Position numbers and translations under genes: made by a program. Shown here one piece after another: positions 62,606-64,000 of a DNA stretch of 64,000 nucleotides; positions within the stretch are counted from its first letter, which is position 1, and each line of letters begins with the position of its first letter. Source of the stretch: Actinomadura rubrisoli (GTDB lineage: Bacteria; Actinomycetota; Actinomycetes; Streptosporangiales; Streptosporangiaceae); contig NZ_SMKU01000006.1 of assembly GCF_004349215.1 (NCBI RefSeq), positions 1 through 64,000 of the forward strand, read 5' to 3'. The notes under the pieces were generated by a model. The model ran no database searches and was not told the origin of the DNA. It saw only the letters and a list, made by a program, of their open reading frames with translations.

Positions 62606-63607
62606 CTACTCGGCGTACTCGCCGGTGATGCCGGAGGAGGCGATCAGGCTCTTGGTGACCTCCCCGCCGTTCGGGGCGAGGGTGGACAGGTCCGTCGCGG
62701 GGGCGACGTACTGGCCGCGCGCCTTGGCCAGCCCCAGTTCGGCGGCCTTGGCCCCGGCGGTCTTGACCGGCAGGTAGGGGATGCCGAACCAGCGGCCCTC
62801 GCGCACGGCGGCCACGGCCTGCCGCGACGCGCCGTTGCCGACGTACAGGATGTCCTTGCCCTTCGCCACGGCCTCGGCGCCGAAGAGGGCCTGCGACGAC
62901 CCGATGACCACGCGCACGTTGGGGTGGGCTTGCAGGAGGTCCTGCATCGCCTTGCGGCCGGAGTCGCGGGTGTACCCGCCTTCGACCTGCGCCACGAGCT
63001 TCACGCCGGGTGCGCCCTTCAGGGTCTGGACGACCGCCTTCGTGCGCGCGTTGTCCAGCGGCAGCGTCTTCAGTCCCTCCAGGTAGGCGACCTCGCAGGG
63101 CCGGAGCTTCTTGCTCTGGCAGGCGGCGGCGCCGAGCCGTCCGAGGCGCTTGCCGTTCTCCGTCGGCACGTCGACCAGCGAGATCGTCCCGGGGACCTGC
63201 GGCTCGGCGGTGTCGTACCGGACGCCGACGGGCGTGAACTGCACCACGACGGCGATCCCGGTCTGCGCGGCGTTGCGCAGGGCCGGGACGACGGCGGTGC
63301 CGTCGACGGCCTGGACGACGAACACCCCGAAGCGCTTGGCGGTGATCGCGTCCTGGAGCTGGCGGACCTGCGTCTGGGCGTCGAAGCCGGAGTCGAAGAA
63401 CTCCGCCTTGCCGCCCTCCTTGCCCGCCTGCTCCCGCACTCCCTCGAACGTCGCCGTCGAGAACGAGTTGGCCTTCGCGAACCCGAAGAACGCGATGCTC
63501 TTGGCATTGCCCTTGGCGACCCCGGTCCCGGACGCGCCGTCGTCGGGATCGGCGCACGCTGCCAGGAGGACTAATCCCGCCGCGGCCGCCACCCACCGCC
63601 GTCTCAT
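62606..63607 (-). CDS. Ribose-type ABC transporter substrate-binding lipoprotein
   Basis: A 333-residue periplasmic-binding-protein-like lipoprotein: the signal MRRRWVAAAAGLVLLAACAD places Cys18 at the lipobox. AFFGFAKANSFSTATFEGVREQAGKEGGKAEFFDSGFDAQTQVRQLQDAI matches the sugar-binding type I fold. ATG at 63607 gives the signal peptide; the frame is open upstream within the methyltransferase gene. It overlaps that gene by 4 nt, then the ATPase follows. Confidence 0.9.
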   Translation of the reverse strand: MRRRWVAAAAGLVLLAACADPDDGASGTGVAKGNAKSIAFFGFAKANSFSTATFEGVREQAGKEGGKAEFFDSGFDAQTQVRQLQDAITAKRFGVFVVQAVDGTAVVPALRNAAQTGIAVVVQFTPVGVRYDTAEPQVPGTISLVDVPTENGKRLGRLGAAACQSKKLRPCEVAYLEGLKTLPLDNARTKAVVQTLKGAPGVKLVAQVEGGYTRDSGRKAMQDLLQAHPNVRVVIGSSQALFGAEAVAKGKDILYVGNGASRQAVAAVREGRWFGIPYLPVKTAGAKAAELGLAKARGQYVAPATDLSTLAPNGGEVTKSLIASSGITGEYAE

Positions 63608-64000
63608 GCCTTGTGCCCCACTCCCACGTAGAACCATTCGCCGCCGGGGCGCCCGCGCTCGTCCTCGTTGTCCGGACGCCACTCGTTGACCTGCGTGACC
63701 CCGGGGTCGAGCACCTCGAACCCGTCGAAGAACCGGGTGATCGCCGCGTGGCTCCGGTGGACCAGCGGCGCGTTGGCGTCCTCGTAGACCTCCCTGGCCG
63801 CCGCGCCCTCCTCGGGGTGGGCGTCGTCGGTCAGGTGCGAGACGATCAGGAGGCTGCCCGGGACGAGCCGCTCGGTGTAGCGCCGGACCACGTCCCAGGG
63901 GTCCTCCTCGTCGGTCAGGCAGTGCAGGATCGCCACGAACAGCACCGCCACGGGCTCGGAGAAGTCGATCAGCCGCCGCACCTCGGCATGGTCCAGGACC
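63604..64000 (-). CDS. SAM-dependent methyltransferase (Methyltransf_19/DUF574-like), 5' part cut by window edge
   Basis: The C-terminal 131 residues are visible: VRRLIDFSEPVAVLFVAILHCLTDEEDP, VPGSLLIVSHLT, ITRFFDGFEVLDPGVTQVNEWRPD and WFYVGVGHKA, the usual ending of an actinobacterial methyltransferase family. The SAM-binding glycine loop lies beyond the edge. Its stop overlaps the start of the transporter binding-protein gene (ATGA), so it may head that operon. Confidence 0.87.
   Translation of the reverse strand, partial: VLDHAEVRRLIDFSEPVAVLFVAILHCLTDEEDPWDVVRRYTERLVPGSLLIVSHLTDDAHPEEGAAAREVYEDANAPLVHRSHAAITRFFDGFEVLDPGVTQVNEWRPDNEDERGRPGGEWFYVGVGHKA

Overview
The window is high-GC DNA from a filamentous or related actinomycete. 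The evidence is the very high G+C, frequent GTG starts, ATGA/GTGA-overlapped operons, an actinobacterial type I-E CRISPR repeat, families such as DUF5995, DUF4360 and LAL/LuxR regulators, and a HelR gene with a rifamycin-associated-element-like palindrome. The Actinomadura/Nonomuraea/Streptosporangiales area looks plausible, but the genus cannot be fixed from sequence reading alone.

Layout. (1) 1-9548: a type I-E CRISPR-Cas locus. cas3-cse1-cse2-cas7-cas5-cas6e run leftward (cas6e is cut by the window edge; cas1/cas2 would lie beyond it). A 30-repeat array faces the other way on the + strand, with its leader in the 7517-7757 divergent region and a degenerate last repeat. (2) 9595-13160: an integration hot spot. 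It holds a tyrosine integrase with an unusual Cys-containing insert, a 3' fragment of tRNA-Gly(UCC) present twice as a direct repeat (attachment-site scars), a decayed xis-int pair, one intact small membrane-anchored protein, and an IS3 transposase remnant.

(3) 13221-33353: a large catabolic regulon. It has a PhyH dioxygenase plus glycosidase-like pair (+), a secreted sialidase-like protein and a class III aminomutase-like enzyme (-), and a tightly overlapped 14-gene + strand operon. The operon has two Gfo/Idh/MocA oxidoreductases, an FAH-family hydrolase, a complete dipeptide-type ABC importer, RidA, N-acyl-D-amino-acid deacylase, an IclR regulator, an amidohydrolase, a D-threonine-aldolase/D-serine-dehydratase-like enzyme and an MDR dehydrogenase. 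Palindromes of the form TGGAA-N5-TTCCA, like the classical IclR box, recur at its promoters and tie the divergent units into one probable regulon for an N-acylated D-amino-acid-containing substrate.

(4) 33523-38655: a PPOX flavoprotein, tandem secreted DUF4360 paralogs, and an HxlR regulator divergent from an MFS-alpha/beta hydrolase pair. (5) 38664-44502: helR (RNA polymerase-recycling ATPase linked to rifamycin tolerance) divergent from a large LAL regulator. A 19-bp RAE-like palindrome overlaps the -35 of a promoter reading into the LAL gene. (6) 44509-50516: small enzymes and regulators (DUF1330, SnoaL-like, DUF5995, cupin/TetR pair, ASCH-wHTH protein, secreted TAP-like hydrolase).

(7) 50584-55804: a compact five-gene cluster of three KAS III-family proteins (one without the His/Asn catalytic residues), an acyl carrier protein and an acyl-CoA oxidase. 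It is probably a small uncharacterised acyl-metabolite pathway. (8) 56041-64000: a serine beta-lactamase-like lipoprotein, a GntR-TetR fusion regulator with palindromic sites, a Tat-exported amidohydrolase with an odd N-terminal extension, a ribose-type ABC importer and a partial methyltransferase.
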